A stretch of 64,000 nucleotides of DNA, from positions 1-64,000 of the forward strand of contig JBKBUF010000001.1 of NCBI GenBank assembly GCA_046290815.1, written 5' to 3'. The stretch comes from JBKBUF01 sp046290815. GTDB taxonomy: Bacteria; Bacteroidota; Bacteroidia; Cytophagales; Cytophagaceae. The translations under genes and the position numbers were made by a program. The notes beneath the pieces were generated by a model. It ran no database searches and was not told the origin of the DNA. It saw only the letters and a program-made list of their open reading frames with translations. Shown here piece after piece: positions 46,780 through 55,825 of this stretch. The first letter of the stretch is position 1. Each line of letters begins with the position of its first letter.

Positions 46780-49743
46780 TTAATTATTTTCTTTTATTAG
46801 TTTGTATATAAACTCCATATGATCATTTGTTCTGATCTTCAGTAAATACAATCCGGGAGGAAAGTCTCCGCTAGATATTTCAGTTTCCTGAAAATTTAAA
46901 ATTTCACTAAAAAGAACCCGACCGGTAAGGTCACAAATTACAGCTTCAATTAATAGTCCTTCCAGGCTTTGTACGGAAATAATCCGGATTAAGTCTGAAA
47001 AAGGGTTGGGATAAACAGAGAAGCCATTCATTTTATCGAAATCTAACACTTCGATATTGCTGGTATAATGAGAATTATCAAAGTCCACCTGAATTAACCT
47101 GTAAAATACGACTCCAATGTTGTCAGATTTATCATAAAAGTTATATTGACTTTGCATAATACTTGTACCTGCCCCTTTCACGTTGGCAATCTCAAACCAA
47201 TCATCTCCATTACTACTCTTTTGGACAATGAAATGAGAATTATTTTTTTCTCCTGCTGTGATCCATGTAAGCATGGCTGTGTTTCCGCTTTCCTTGCTTG
47301 CCTGAAACTTTATAAGTTGCACAGGAAGTATTTGATTGCATGAAAATTCAGAGCTGTTTCCATAATCCGGGTTGGTATTTGCAGTACCCCTTACTGTAAG
47401 CTGATTACTGTTTACTGTAGGAATCGGGCCATTAAAGACCCAGTTTCCGGCGGCATTTACAGTTGCAAGGCCCAGAAATATTTTTCCCTGGCAAGCACAA
47501 TCAGGATCATAAAATACTTCAACCGTATCCGAAGAAAGATTTCCACCGGAAGTGGCCATTAACTGCGGATTAGTGGAAGCAGGATTCAAAAAAGCTCCCG
47601 GATGTGGTTTATTGTTATTTCCTGCATTGAATAATTCCACCCCTTTCAATCCATTACAATAAATACTGTTTCTCCTGATTTTATTTTCCGTAGATGCCCC
47701 TTCGAAAATGACAATACCATTTCCGCTGTTATGATGAATAAAATTATCATGAGAGGATAACGGGCCTCCGATATAATTTCTATCGCTGTTTGTACTAATA
47801 ACTATACCATTGCCACTTGCTTCTGGTGCAGTAAAAGTTGTTCCTCCTGCTGTACCTGTATTATAGCTGATGGTATTCCCTCTTATAATATTGTAATTAT
47901 TATCACCGGTGGCAGGGAATGCAGGATCCTGAGCTCTGATCCATATACCCTGTTTGTTGTAGTTGATAGTATTATTGATGATTTTATTATTATTGGAGCC
48001 TTCCTGTAACACGATTCCTGCACAATAAGAACTTGCAGAAGGATCATTGTTGTAGCTGAAATCGTTGTTGGTAACAAGATTTCCTGAACTGGAAACTCCT
48101 GCTGTTCCCCCGCAGGTAGCAAAAAACAATCCTACTTTATTATAGTGACATATATTCTCCCGGATTACGGAAGCATTTAACTGTTCGAAGCTTAATCCGA
48201 AGTTAGCATTACCAACATTAGTTACTCCATCTGCACCTATTCCGATATAATTGTTAATAATGTTAAAACCGGTTTTAATAGAGGGTTTATTTCCACCTAT
48301 TCCATGTCTTAATTGCGCTGTAGAACCGTTTCTGTAACCATTACCTCCCACATAATTTCTTTCGGCATCTGTTCCTCCTATTTGTACATCCGATCCGGTA
48401 CTGTTAAAAAACAATCCATGCTCATAATTTCCTTTGGGAGTGTTTCCGGTAATATCCACTCCCAGTTTATTACTTTGAATGACGGTATTACTTACAGAAC
48501 CCATGAATGCAATCCCCCTGCCTTCCTGAGGAGCAGTTGCTGTAGGAGGCAATCCGTTTCCTGCATTACAAATTGTATTTCCGATCACAGAATGACCGGT
48601 CGAGCTGCCTGTAAACCGTACACCATCGTTGTTACTGCCAAAATTATCGGCCTTGGCAAGGCCTGTCTTATCCAGACCTATGATATTATTAATTAACTGA
48701 TGGTTACTTCCTGATGCAAAATGAACACCGTACTTATACATAGTATATAAAGCACCATTTCCCCCAATCACATTCCCTTCAACCCTCGCAGATCCTGCAT
48801 TTATATTTATCCCGCACCATGAACCTGAAGTAGCAGTGGTGCCATTTGATCTTTCTAATAAGCCTGTAGCATCAAAGCCAATGTAGTTGTTAAGTATAAC
48901 AGCACCTGTCGCGGCTGAATTATTGATGTTTATCCCATGCTGGAGATTTCCTGAAATTACATTTCTTTCAAAAGCCCCGGAACCACCTATTACCACATTG
49001 GTATTAGCATTATCCACCCTTATTCCATCCACATTATTAGATAATATTGTGGACCCGTCCGCTCCGATTCCAACATAACAATTTTTTACCTCGTTGGCAT
49101 TTCCGGTGCCTAACATATAAATACCATATCGATATCCGGTAATGACATTCCTGTCGCAGGAGTTACTGCCACCTATGATACAGTTTTCTGAACCATCAAG
49201 TGTAATTCCATCCAGTAAGGTAGAACTCAAAGACCAGGGTCCGGTGGCATTTCCATTCGAAGATGTACCGATAAAACAGGACTTAACTATATGTCCTGAC
49301 CCTTGTTGAAAATGAATTGCCCTGCTACAGTTTTGGATTACAAGACCTTCAATAGTTATATTGTTTATACCTGCTGCTGTACGAAACCCTCGGGCAAGTC
49401 CATTAAAATTTATGGTTATAATCGGATTGCATACAGATGCACCTTGGGTAAGTCCTTTTACAGTCGTATTATTTCTTGAGATATCAGGAAGGTTAGTACT
49501 TAAAATATTAATGGTTTGACTTGAGCCTGACACTCCAATAGAAAATCTGATTTCAAACGGCCCCGAGTTGGCTGATCCGTTAACATCGGAAATTGCCTGT
49601 CTGAGTGAACCTGCACCGGTACTATTTGTATTAGTTACATTGAAAATAGTTAGCTGAGCCAAGACAGGTATTGTTATAAATAATAGCAGGCATATCAGAA
49701 AAATCCTGTAAAAAATAATGGAAAGGAGACTGTTTTTTTTCAT
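46780..49743 (-). CDS. Secreted 987-residue right-handed beta-helix protein with T9SS domain
   Basis: I start it at MKKNSLLSII (49743). The open frame to 49815 overlaps an operator and adds no signal-peptide logic. Signal peptide ~1-30 (IFYRIFLICLLLFITIPVLAQ). Residues ~35-790 are right-handed beta-helix coils with repeated NVI(S/T)G, GI(N/Y), NxxIGxDxTG motifs (GADGSTILSNNVDGIRV, VILNNYIGFDATG). This is like CASH/NosD-type helices seen in polysaccharide lyases and adhesins. An Ig-like stretch and the T9SS domain (VYPNPFSDLIRI) close it. It is the first gene of the run 46780-41153. Confidence 0.85.
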   Translation of the reverse strand: MKKNSLLSIIFYRIFLICLLLFITIPVLAQLTIFNVTNTNSTGAGSLRQAISDVNGSANSGPFEIRFSIGVSGSSQTINILSTNLPDISRNNTTVKGLTQGASVCNPIITINFNGLARGFRTAAGINNITIEGLVIQNCSRAIHFQQGSGHIVKSCFIGTSSNGNATGPWSLSSTLLDGITLDGSENCIIGGSNSCDRNVITGYRYGIYMLGTGNANEVKNCYVGIGADGSTILSNNVDGIRVDNANTNVVIGGSGAFERNVISGNLQHGININNSAATGAVILNNYIGFDATGLLERSNGTTATSGSWCGININAGSARVEGNVIGGNGALYTMYKYGVHFASGSNHQLINNIIGLDKTGLAKADNFGSNNDGVRFTGSSTGHSVIGNTICNAGNGLPPTATAPQEGRGIAFMGSVSNTVIQSNKLGVDITGNTPKGNYEHGLFFNSTGSDVQIGGTDAERNYVGGNGYRNGSTAQLRHGIGGNKPSIKTGFNIINNYIGIGADGVTNVGNANFGLSFEQLNASVIRENICHYNKVGLFFATCGGTAGVSSSGNLVTNNDFSYNNDPSASSYCAGIVLQEGSNNNKIINNTINYNKQGIWIRAQDPAFPATGDNNYNIIRGNTISYNTGTAGGTTFTAPEASGNGIVISTNSDRNYIGGPLSSHDNFIHHNSGNGIVIFEGASTENKIRRNSIYCNGLKGVELFNAGNNNKPHPGAFLNPASTNPQLMATSGGNLSSDTVEVFYDPDCACQGKIFLGLATVNAAGNWVFNGPIPTVNSNQLTVRGTANTNPDYGNSSEFSCNQILPVQLIKFQASKESGNTAMLTWITAGEKNNSHFIVQKSSNGDDWFEIANVKGAGTSIMQSQYNFYDKSDNIGVVFYRLIQVDFDNSHYTSNIEVLDFDKMNGFSVYPNPFSDLIRIISVQSLEGLLIEAVICDLTGRVLFSEILNFQETEISSGDFPPGLYLLKIRTNDHMEFIYKLIKENN

Positions 49744-49801
49744 AAAGCTTAATGTTTTTTTGCTTTTAAAATTTTGGTACATTTTGCAACTCCTCATTTT
49801 C

Positions 49802-49843
49802 GTGTACGTACACAAAAGTAATATCGGGATCGGTAAAAACCAA
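49802..49843 (-). promoter_or_regulatory. Operator-promoter of the beta-helix/outer-membrane run
   Basis: Perfect palindrome GTGTACGTACAC at 49802-49813. On the minus strand the -7 element is TACTTTTG (49813-49820) and the -33 TTG is at 49841-49843 with a 20-bp spacer. The operator overlaps the -7 end and the start region. Confidence 0.8.
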
Positions 49844-49954
49844 TAAACTTTAATAATTTTGAAGAAAAATAATTAAAGGGTTAATCTATTATGCTGTAAT
49901 ACAATAATTTAACTCAATGAAAGGCAAAAATTTTAAGAATAACGGGATTTTAAA

Positions 49955-49962
49955 TAAGTTTG
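49955..49962 (+). promoter_or_regulatory. Possible -7 element of the LacI-type regulator gene
   Basis: TAAGTTTG matches the TAnnTTTG pattern. It would place transcription start near 49969, just downstream of the last in-frame stop codon. A TTG at the -33 distance is not evident, so this is tentative. Confidence 0.35.
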
Positions 49963-49981
49963 CACATAAAATACCACCAAC

Positions 49982-51076
49982 ATCGAAAAGTCAGGAATAA
50001 AGAAAATAGCGGAGTTAGCAGGGGTTTCTATAGGTACCGTTGACCGGGTACTTCATAACAGACCTGGTGTGGCTGAAGAAACCAGGAAAAAGATATTAAA
50101 ACTTATTGAGGAACTTGATTACAAACCCAATATCATTGCCCGCAGGCTTGTTTCGAAAAAGAAATATGTATTCGCAATCCTCATTCCTGAGCCAACCGAA
50201 GACAATCCTTACTGGAGCTTACATGAACCGGGAATCAGTAAGGCTGAAGCTGAATTGAGTCCTTTGGGCATATTTGTTGAAAGATTTCTGTACGATCAGG
50301 GGAATCCAAAATCTTACCTTTCGCAGGCAAAAAAAATTATCAATGGCAATTATGATGCTGTAATTGCAGTACCATTTTTTAAAGAAGAATCTTTTGTTCT
50401 ACTCGACCATTGCAAATCAAAGAATATTCCCTACATCTTTTTTGATACCAATTTATTGCTCGACAAATACTCTCCTCTATCCTATATAGGGCAAGATGCT
50501 TTTCAAAGCGGTCAACTTGCAGGAAATCTTTTTAGTTATATACTGGGGAAAGACGATGTGGTACTTGCTGTAAGTATCAATGCTGTTAAGAAGGCGGACA
50601 ATCACGTGAATTATCTTCAAAGAGAGGAAGGACTGAAAAAGTTTGCAGAAAAAAATAAAGCCTTTAATGTAAAACTATTTCACTTCAGCAATCCTGCGGA
50701 TAAATCCGATAATGACCTTGAAGAAAAATTACTGAATGCTATCAAAGAGAATAAAAATATAAAAGCGGTTTTTGTGACGAATTCCCGAGCCTACAGGGTG
50801 GCAAAAGTATTGGAAAAAAGTAAAATTAATGATTTAACTGTACTAGGTTATGACCTTGTTGAGGCCAACGTGGATTATATGAAAAAAGGTTATATCGATT
50901 TTCTTATAAGCCAGGAACCATATCTGCAGGGATACCGCGGTATTATGAGTTTATACGAACACCTGATCCTTAATCAGAAAGTTTCTAAAGGGAATCCGGT
51001 TCCAATAACAGTAATAATGCCCGAGAATCTTGATTACTACCTTTCAGGTAACGGGCAAGGTCACTTACCTATGTAA
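49982..51076 (+). CDS. LacI-type transcriptional regulator of the uronan locus
   Basis: A LacI/GalR regulator: N-terminal helix-turn-helix IKKIAELAGVSIGTVDRVLH followed by the hinge (KPNIIARRL), then a periplasmic-binding-protein-like effector domain (~65-340; VLGYDLVEANVDYM, QEPYLQGYRG). The first canonical start in frame is a GTG at 50069, which lies inside the helix-turn-helix, after NRPG. The complete domain is open from 49970 but begins with no ATG, GTG or TTG. I put the start at ATC 49982 as a guess (ATA 49997 is another). It is flanked by six operator copies and converges on the PL14-like gene, overlapping it by 16 bp at the 3' ends. Repression relieved by a pathway intermediate is inference. 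Confidence 0.75.
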   Translation: MEKSGIKKIAELAGVSIGTVDRVLHNRPGVAEETRKKILKLIEELDYKPNIIARRLVSKKKYVFAILIPEPTEDNPYWSLHEPGISKAEAELSPLGIFVERFLYDQGNPKSYLSQAKKIINGNYDAVIAVPFFKEESFVLLDHCKSKNIPYIFFDTNLLLDKYSPLSYIGQDAFQSGQLAGNLFSYILGKDDVVLAVSINAVKKADNHVNYLQREEGLKKFAEKNKAFNVKLFHFSNPADKSDNDLEEKLLNAIKENKNIKAVFVTNSRAYRVAKVLEKSKINDLTVLGYDLVEANVDYMKKGYIDFLISQEPYLQGYRGIMSLYEHLILNQKVSKGNPVPITVIMPENLDYYLSGNGQGHLPM

Positions 51077-51876
51077 CTTGTACTAAGGGCAAATTTTCCA
51101 AAATAGGCATATGCAGTTTGTTTCGTTGCAAACGAAACATCACCTCCTCCAAAAAAAGTCGAGAAAAATATACCTTCAATTTTAAGCTTATCAGTAGTTC
51201 GAAATAAAACATTGTCTACGCTTAAGATCAATTTTTCATTCACCCATATTTTGATTTTGCCGTTTGCCTTCCCGGGCTTATTCAAAATGACACACTGTTC
51301 CATACAATACCATTTTCCAGGTTCAAATGTCCAATTTCCCCTGCCGATGGATGTCCCGTGAATATCACTCGTCGGAAGATAAGCGTACAATTCTCCTGCT
51401 CCGTCTTTTCGCCACATATATCTTGTAGAGAAACCATCAGTTCCATCAGGGATTTTACCTCCGCTGTTTTCTGTCCCGCCATATAATCCCGGCAACTTAC
51501 CTCCTTTTACAAATTCAAACTCCTTGTCAAACCTCATATAGTATCTTAGAAATAATGTATCCCGGGCCGGCATGCCTGCAGTAGCGTAAAAATTGGCGCC
51601 TCCTAAAGGAGCTCCTGCTTCTCTTGACACAGCAGGACTGGCGGAACCTTGAGGATATTTTATCCTGGCAATTTTTCCAAGTTGAAGAGGAGAATCGTCA
51701 TCGATGATTTCCATATTCCTTTCACCCCAAAATGCATGAGATGTGACAGCCCAATTAATTTTCCATTCATCTTCAAAACCTGCTTCCCAAAACGGGGGTG
51801 GTGCGGGTTTAGAAGCATTAAAACCAAATGAAAAAATAAAAGGAATGATAATTATGTAATGCGTGATCAATTTCAT
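51061..51876 (-). CDS. Polysaccharide lyase family 14-like secreted enzyme
   Basis: A 271-residue exported protein with signal ~1-22 (IIIIPFIFSFGF). The beta-jelly-roll carries FLRYYMRFDKEFEFVKGGK, LPGLYGG, FSTRYMWRKDGAGELYAY and FFSTFFGG. These resemble the PL14 family of alginate/glucuronate lyases, including the Chlorella virus vAL-1 type. Such enzymes cleave uronate polymers by beta-elimination and would supply the unsaturated oligomers that GH88 handles. There is no T9SS domain. Its own operator-promoter lies upstream, and its 3' end overlaps the convergent LacI gene by 16 bp. Confidence 0.75.
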   Translation of the reverse strand: MKLITHYIIIIPFIFSFGFNASKPAPPPFWEAGFEDEWKINWAVTSHAFWGERNMEIIDDDSPLQLGKIARIKYPQGSASPAVSREAGAPLGGANFYATAGMPARDTLFLRYYMRFDKEFEFVKGGKLPGLYGGTENSGGKIPDGTDGFSTRYMWRKDGAGELYAYLPTSDIHGTSIGRGNWTFEPGKWYCMEQCVILNKPGKANGKIKIWVNEKLILSVDNVLFRTTDKLKIEGIFFSTFFGGGDVSFATKQTAYAYFGKFALSTSYIGK

Positions 51877-51954
51877 TTTGAATACATACGAAAGATGATA
51901 TATAATGTCCGGAGAATTTCACTCCGATAATATTTTATTCCAGAAGCCGACCCC

Positions 51955-51985
51955 CAAATATAAAAATGTTAACGTTAACGGACAA
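51955..51985 (-). promoter_or_regulatory. Operator-promoter of the PL14-like lyase
   Basis: Palindrome GTTAACGTTAAC at 51968-51979, the fully GTTAA version of the operator. On the minus strand the TTG -33 is at 51983-51985, the -7 TATATTTG at 51955-51962, with a 20-bp spacer. The operator lies between the two elements, not at the start site. Confidence 0.7.
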
Positions 51986-52107
51986 GTTATTTATTTTTAA
52001 ATCGATTGAAAACAGTGCCCATACTGATAATCAATTATTTAATATTACCCATTTGTAGAAATCCTACGATTAATAAAATTAATTATATAAAAAATACCAC
52101 AAAATTA

Positions 52108-52148
52108 TTGGATTTTTTAAAAATGAACCTACCTTTGTGTACGTACAC
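52108..52148 (+). promoter_or_regulatory. Operator-promoter of the TIM-barrel hydrolase gene
   Basis: -33 TTG at 52108-52110, 19-bp spacer, -7 TACCTTTG at 52130-52137, and the perfect palindrome GTGTACGTACAC at 52137-52148 covering the start region. Its GTG (52137) is part of the operator and is not the gene start. Confidence 0.8.
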
Positions 52149-52256
52149 GATTCGGCTTTTCCAATGATTGATTTATCTATATGCAATCATAAAGTGAGAC
52201 GCTGCAACGTCTCAGACGTGATAACACATTATCGATTAACCAAACACAAACACTAT

Positions 52257-54935
52257 ATGAAAACAAAAATTATCTTTTCCATAATTTTTTTCCTCCCACT
52301 GTACTGCGGATTTGCGCAGCAGGTGGTCGATCAAAATCGGGTATGGGGTGTCACTATCGATGATATCAGCGGCCTTAGCGCCATTACCACCTCTCTCTCT
52401 TCACATTGTAAAAAAATGACTACCAGAATTGTATTTGATGAATGGATGCCTGCCACCTATTACTCAACTGCTGTCAATCAAATCAGCAATGTATCTTTTA
52501 TCATGGGTGAGCTTCTCGACAGTTATTATGTAAAAGATTACACCGTCAATCAATATTTAGACAGAACAACTGAATACCTAAATGCATTTCAGAATAAAGT
52601 GGATATATGGGAAATAGGAAATGAAATTAACGGTGAATGGCTTGGAAACAATGCTGATGTTGTAGCCAAAATGAAGGGATCTTATGACCTGGTAAAATCA
52701 AGGGGAAAAAAGGCTGCTATTACCTTATATTATAATCATGATTGCTGGGCCAGATCTTCTAATGAAATGTTTACATGGTCCAAAAATAACATTCCCCAAT
52801 ATATGAAAGACGGCCTTGATTATGTTTGGGTAAGTTATTATGAAGATGATTGCAATAATTACCAGCCTGACTGGCAACAGGTATTTGACAAGGTTCATGC
52901 AATGTTTCCTAATGCTAAAATTGGTCTTGGGGAGTGTGGCACAACAGTAACATCAAAAAAACAAAGTTACATCAACAGATACTATTCTATGAATATAACC
53001 ACCCCAAATTATGTGGGTGGATATTTCTGGTGGTATTATAAACAAGACTGTGTTCCTAATACAAAATCTTACTGGACCGATATCAATAATAATTTAAACT
53101 GCAGTTCATCTTGCACTGTACCGTCTCAACCTTCTGTTATTTCAGGCAGCACCTCTGTATGTGCAGGTACAAATGTCACTTATAGCGTCAGCAATGTAAG
53201 TGGAGTCACCTATAGTTGGAGTTATTCAGGCACAGGGGTGACTTTCTCAGGTACCGGCAGCAGTGTCACCGCTACCTTTGCTTCCAATGCCAGCAGTGGC
53301 ACAATTACAGTTCGACCAAGTAATTCCTGCGGTACAGGAACCGGCAGGGCTTTAGCGATAACAGTTTCAACACTTCCCTCCCAGCCTTCTATAATCACCG
53401 GAAGTACCTCTGTATGCCGTGGTGCGGCAATAAATTACAGCGTCACTAATGTTATCGGAGTAACCTACACATGGTCATACACAGGATCCGGAGTAACTTT
53501 TACCGGAAGTGGTAATAGTGTTACAGCTAATTTCTCTTCCACTGCTACAAGCGGAAACATCAATGTACGTCCATCCAATTCATGCGGCTCCGGAACTACA
53601 AGGTCACTGGCCGTAACGGTTTCTACCACCTCCGCACCTGCTCAACCTTCAGCTATCACAGGTAACAGTGCAGTTTGTGCAGGCAGTAGCGGATCTTATA
53701 GTGTAACCAATGTATCCGGTGTTACTTATACCTGGTCATATACAGGAACAGGTGTTACATTCACCGGTTCAGGAAGCAGTGTTACTGCCACCTTTGCATC
53801 TAATGCCACCGGAGGGAATATAACTGTCACACCTGCTACAGCCTGCGGTACAGGAACACCCAGAACTCTGGCAATTTCAGTATCTTCTCTACCTGCTCAG
53901 CCCTCAACAATTACGGGAAGCACTACAGTGTGCGGCGGTACCAGTAGTTCTTACAGTGTGAGCAACGTTGCAGGACAAACTTATACTTGGTCATATACCG
54001 GAACCGGGGTTACTTTCTCGGGAACTGGAAGCAGTATCACGGCAAATTTTTCTTCTTCTGCTACCAATGGTAATATAACCGTAACCCCTGCAACATCTTG
54101 CGGAACCGGTACACCCAGAATCCTAGCAATAACCGTTACTACTCCTCCAACCAAACCTTCGGCCATAACAGGGAATAATAAAGTATGTGCAGGTTCAATA
54201 CAGGTTTATAGTGTTACGAATGTAGCAGGCATAACCTATTCCTGGACTTATTCCGGATCAGGTGTTACCTTCAGTGGTAATAGTAGTTCGATTACTGCCA
54301 CCTTTGCCAATAATGCCACCTCAGGAAATATTTTTGTTACACCATCCAATGTATGCGGAACAGGGATATCTTCGGCCAGAACTATCAGTGTCGTTCCTAT
54401 AGGAATTTCTCCTTGCACTGCCCCATTAGTGGCTTCAATTGCTGGTCCATCCGTTGTGGAGCCAGGAGAAAAAAATGTGGAATATATTGTAGATTCGGAT
54501 ACTTCCTGCTCTTACCAATGGACTGTACCAGCTAATGTGTCAATTATTGAAGGCCAGGGTACCAATAGAATACTTGTAGATTTTAAAAATACCGGTGGAA
54601 ATATTTCACTCGAAGCAACTAATGCTTTTGGTATTACAACTGTTAATAAAAATGTAACAGTAAACACCGTTACAGGAACCATCAATTTTTCAGGCCTGAA
54701 TGTGAATATATATCCGAATCCATCTGATAATTTCGGAGTACTTGAAATCAATTCAGTAACTAATGACAATATAACCGTCAGGATATTTAAACCAGATTCG
54801 AAAAATTTAATTGAAGAGTTATTTGCTGGCACAGCAGGTCCACTTACTATAGGAGAAAGACTACAACCCGGATGTTATATTATTGAAATAATTGCCGGGG
54901 AAAAAACATCAAGGGTAAAATGGATAAAGCAGTAA
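52257..54935 (+). CDS. Secreted TIM-barrel hydrolase with Ig-like repeats and T9SS domain
   Basis: An 892-residue exported protein starting MKTKIIFSIIFF (signal ~1-20, ending GFAQ). Residues ~25-285 form a barrel of the glycosidase clan A type. EIGNEINGEW (Glu123) is the likely acid/base and IGLGECGT (Glu226) the likely nucleophile, with an aromatic FWWYY strand. Five tandem Ig/PKD-like repeats of ~85 residues follow (~295-715; each with VCAG, YSVTNV, TYTWSYTGTGVTF, CGTGT), then a divergent sixth and a T9SS domain (NIYPNPSDNFGV). It is the only gene of its transcript and is operator-controlled. Glycan specificity is unknown. Confidence 0.82.
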   Translation: MKTKIIFSIIFFLPLYCGFAQQVVDQNRVWGVTIDDISGLSAITTSLSSHCKKMTTRIVFDEWMPATYYSTAVNQISNVSFIMGELLDSYYVKDYTVNQYLDRTTEYLNAFQNKVDIWEIGNEINGEWLGNNADVVAKMKGSYDLVKSRGKKAAITLYYNHDCWARSSNEMFTWSKNNIPQYMKDGLDYVWVSYYEDDCNNYQPDWQQVFDKVHAMFPNAKIGLGECGTTVTSKKQSYINRYYSMNITTPNYVGGYFWWYYKQDCVPNTKSYWTDINNNLNCSSSCTVPSQPSVISGSTSVCAGTNVTYSVSNVSGVTYSWSYSGTGVTFSGTGSSVTATFASNASSGTITVRPSNSCGTGTGRALAITVSTLPSQPSIITGSTSVCRGAAINYSVTNVIGVTYTWSYTGSGVTFTGSGNSVTANFSSTATSGNINVRPSNSCGSGTTRSLAVTVSTTSAPAQPSAITGNSAVCAGSSGSYSVTNVSGVTYTWSYTGTGVTFTGSGSSVTATFASNATGGNITVTPATACGTGTPRTLAISVSSLPAQPSTITGSTTVCGGTSSSYSVSNVAGQTYTWSYTGTGVTFSGTGSSITANFSSSATNGNITVTPATSCGTGTPRILAITVTTPPTKPSAITGNNKVCAGSIQVYSVTNVAGITYSWTYSGSGVTFSGNSSSITATFANNATSGNIFVTPSNVCGTGISSARTISVVPIGISPCTAPLVASIAGPSVVEPGEKNVEYIVDSDTSCSYQWTVPANVSIIEGQGTNRILVDFKNTGGNISLEATNAFGITTVNKNVTVNTVTGTINFSGLNVNIYPNPSDNFGVLEINSVTNDNITVRIFKPDSKNLIEELFAGTAGPLTIGERLQPGCYIIEIIAGEKTSRVKWIKQ

Positions 54936-55032
54936 TTTATCAACTATAAAAATTAATCTTACTTTTTCAGTTACATTTTCATGCGAAAAAGGATAAAAGG
55001 AAAAGTATTATTCTGTAATTTTTAATATTATT

Positions 55033-55392
55033 ATGAAAACACTACCAATAATTTTTGTAATTATTTTTAGTCTTGGCTCATGCACTTTTTGGGAGAATTC
55101 ACATGAAAATCCTAATCCGGTTTGCACCAAAGAATATAATCCTGTATGCGGATCGGATGGGAAAACTTATTCCAACGAATGTGAAGCAAAAAAAGCAGGT
55201 ATTACATCATATACACCTGGAGAATGTTCCTACGAATGTATTGATCCTTCTAAAATCAATCCTGATGGTATTTGTCTGACGGTAATGGATCCTGTGTGCG
55301 GATGTGATGGTAAAACCTACAGTAATGAATGCCATGCCATCCATGCAGGAGTAAAAAGTTACAAAAAGGGCAGCTGTAATGAAATAAAATAA
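55033..55392 (+). CDS. Lipoprotein with two Kazal-type inhibitor domains
   Basis: A 119-residue lipoprotein: signal FVIIFSLGSC with lipobox Cys17. It has two Kazal domains: CTKEYNPVCGSDGKTYSNEC...PGEC (~33-67) and CIDPSKIN...VCGCDGKTYSNEC...KGSC (~71-115). The Cys pattern PVCGxDGKTYSNEC is complete in both. Such domains inhibit serine proteases, so an envelope-located protease inhibitor is the straightforward guess. It lies downstream of the hydrolase with a separate start. A strong 15-bp hairpin follows at 55411-55445. Confidence 0.88.
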   Translation: MKTLPIIFVIIFSLGSCTFWENSHENPNPVCTKEYNPVCGSDGKTYSNECEAKKAGITSYTPGECSYECIDPSKINPDGICLTVMDPVCGCDGKTYSNECHAIHAGVKSYKKGSCNEIK

Positions 55393-55410
55393 AATGCTAT
55401 AAAATACACA

Positions 55411-55445
55411 ATAACTAAAGCACCCTGCTCGGGTGCTTTAGTTAT
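55411..55445. terminator. Strong hairpin terminator after the Kazal lipoprotein
   Basis: A perfect 15-bp stem (ATAACTAAAGCACCC with its complement) and a 5-nt TGCTC loop start 19 bp after the stop. T-rich text follows on the plus strand (TTTGTG) and the stem is symmetric, so it could act both ways. Confidence 0.8.
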
Positions 55446-55573
55446 TTGTGTGGTTCCAAATATTCATTATCAATATTTTACTATCCCCACTTGAAAAAAT
55501 CCATGAAAAATTTCATATTTACTTAAACAAGCATTTATAATCAGGAGTTATTTATTGGTGTAATTGGAGTTGA

Positions 55574-55822
55574 ATGCAGGATTTCAAGTCTCAATCTTTA
55601 GAGTTATACGGAAGTTTTGTACAAATTGAATTAAAGGCCGGTTCATCAGCTTTAAACAGGTATGGTAGTCGTGTTTCCGGAAAACTAACAGGAAGAACCT
55701 GGGGGGATACTTCACTAAATGATCTTCAGGTCTCAACAGTAGTCGCCCTTACCATTGAAACAGATGAAGGTGAAATTCACATAAGCTGTGATGAAATACA
55801 TGAAATTCACAAACTGGAATAA
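55574..55822 (+). CDS. Small protein of unknown function
   Basis: An 82-residue soluble protein with no signal peptide. It contains YGSFVQIELKAGSSALNRYG and a C-terminal VVALTIETDEGEIHISCDEIHEIHK with acidic and His-rich character. I do not recognise the family. The 55826-55861 hairpin right after its stop supports a real gene end. It converges with the GH5 gene. Confidence 0.6.
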   Translation: MQDFKSQSLELYGSFVQIELKAGSSALNRYGSRVSGKLTGRTWGDTSLNDLQVSTVVALTIETDEGEIHISCDEIHEIHKLE

Positions 55823-55825
55823 ATA

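Larger units (their letters stand above)
49744..49981. other. 238-bp intergenic region with divergent control sites
   Basis: Holds the operator-promoter for the leftward beta-helix run (49802-49843) and, rightward, a -7-like TAAGTTTG at 49955-49962 just before the LacI regulator frame. The 27-codon frame from the ATG at 49917 ends at 49998 and is not supported as a gene. Confidence 0.6.
51877..52256. other. 380-bp divergent control region
   Basis: Contains the operator-promoter of the PL14-like gene (51955-51985), the operator-promoter of the TIM-barrel hydrolase (52108-52148), and two small hairpins in the latter's leader: ATGATTG/CAATCAT at 52164-52190 and TGAGACG/CGTCTCA at 52195-52214. 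Confidence 0.65.

Noticed and set aside
49744..49815. 24-residue upstream extension of the 987-residue beta-helix gene
   Set aside because: It overlaps the operator at 49802-49813 and the signal peptide begins at MKKNSLLSII (49743).
49917..49998. 27-codon frame from ATG 49917 as a separate gene or as the real N terminus of LacI
   Set aside because: Sequence is not LacI-like, joining it to the regulator needs a frameshift, and the tentative -7 element lies inside it.
50069..51076. LacI regulator starting at GTG 50069
   Set aside because: This would remove the helix-turn-helix, which is encoded in frame immediately upstream and matches the family well.
52137..52256. Upstream extension of the TIM-barrel hydrolase frame starting at GTG 52137
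   Set aside because: The GTG is inside the LacI-type operator and the extra 40 residues lack signal-peptide character. The MKTKIIFSIIFF signal at 52257 fits an exported protein.
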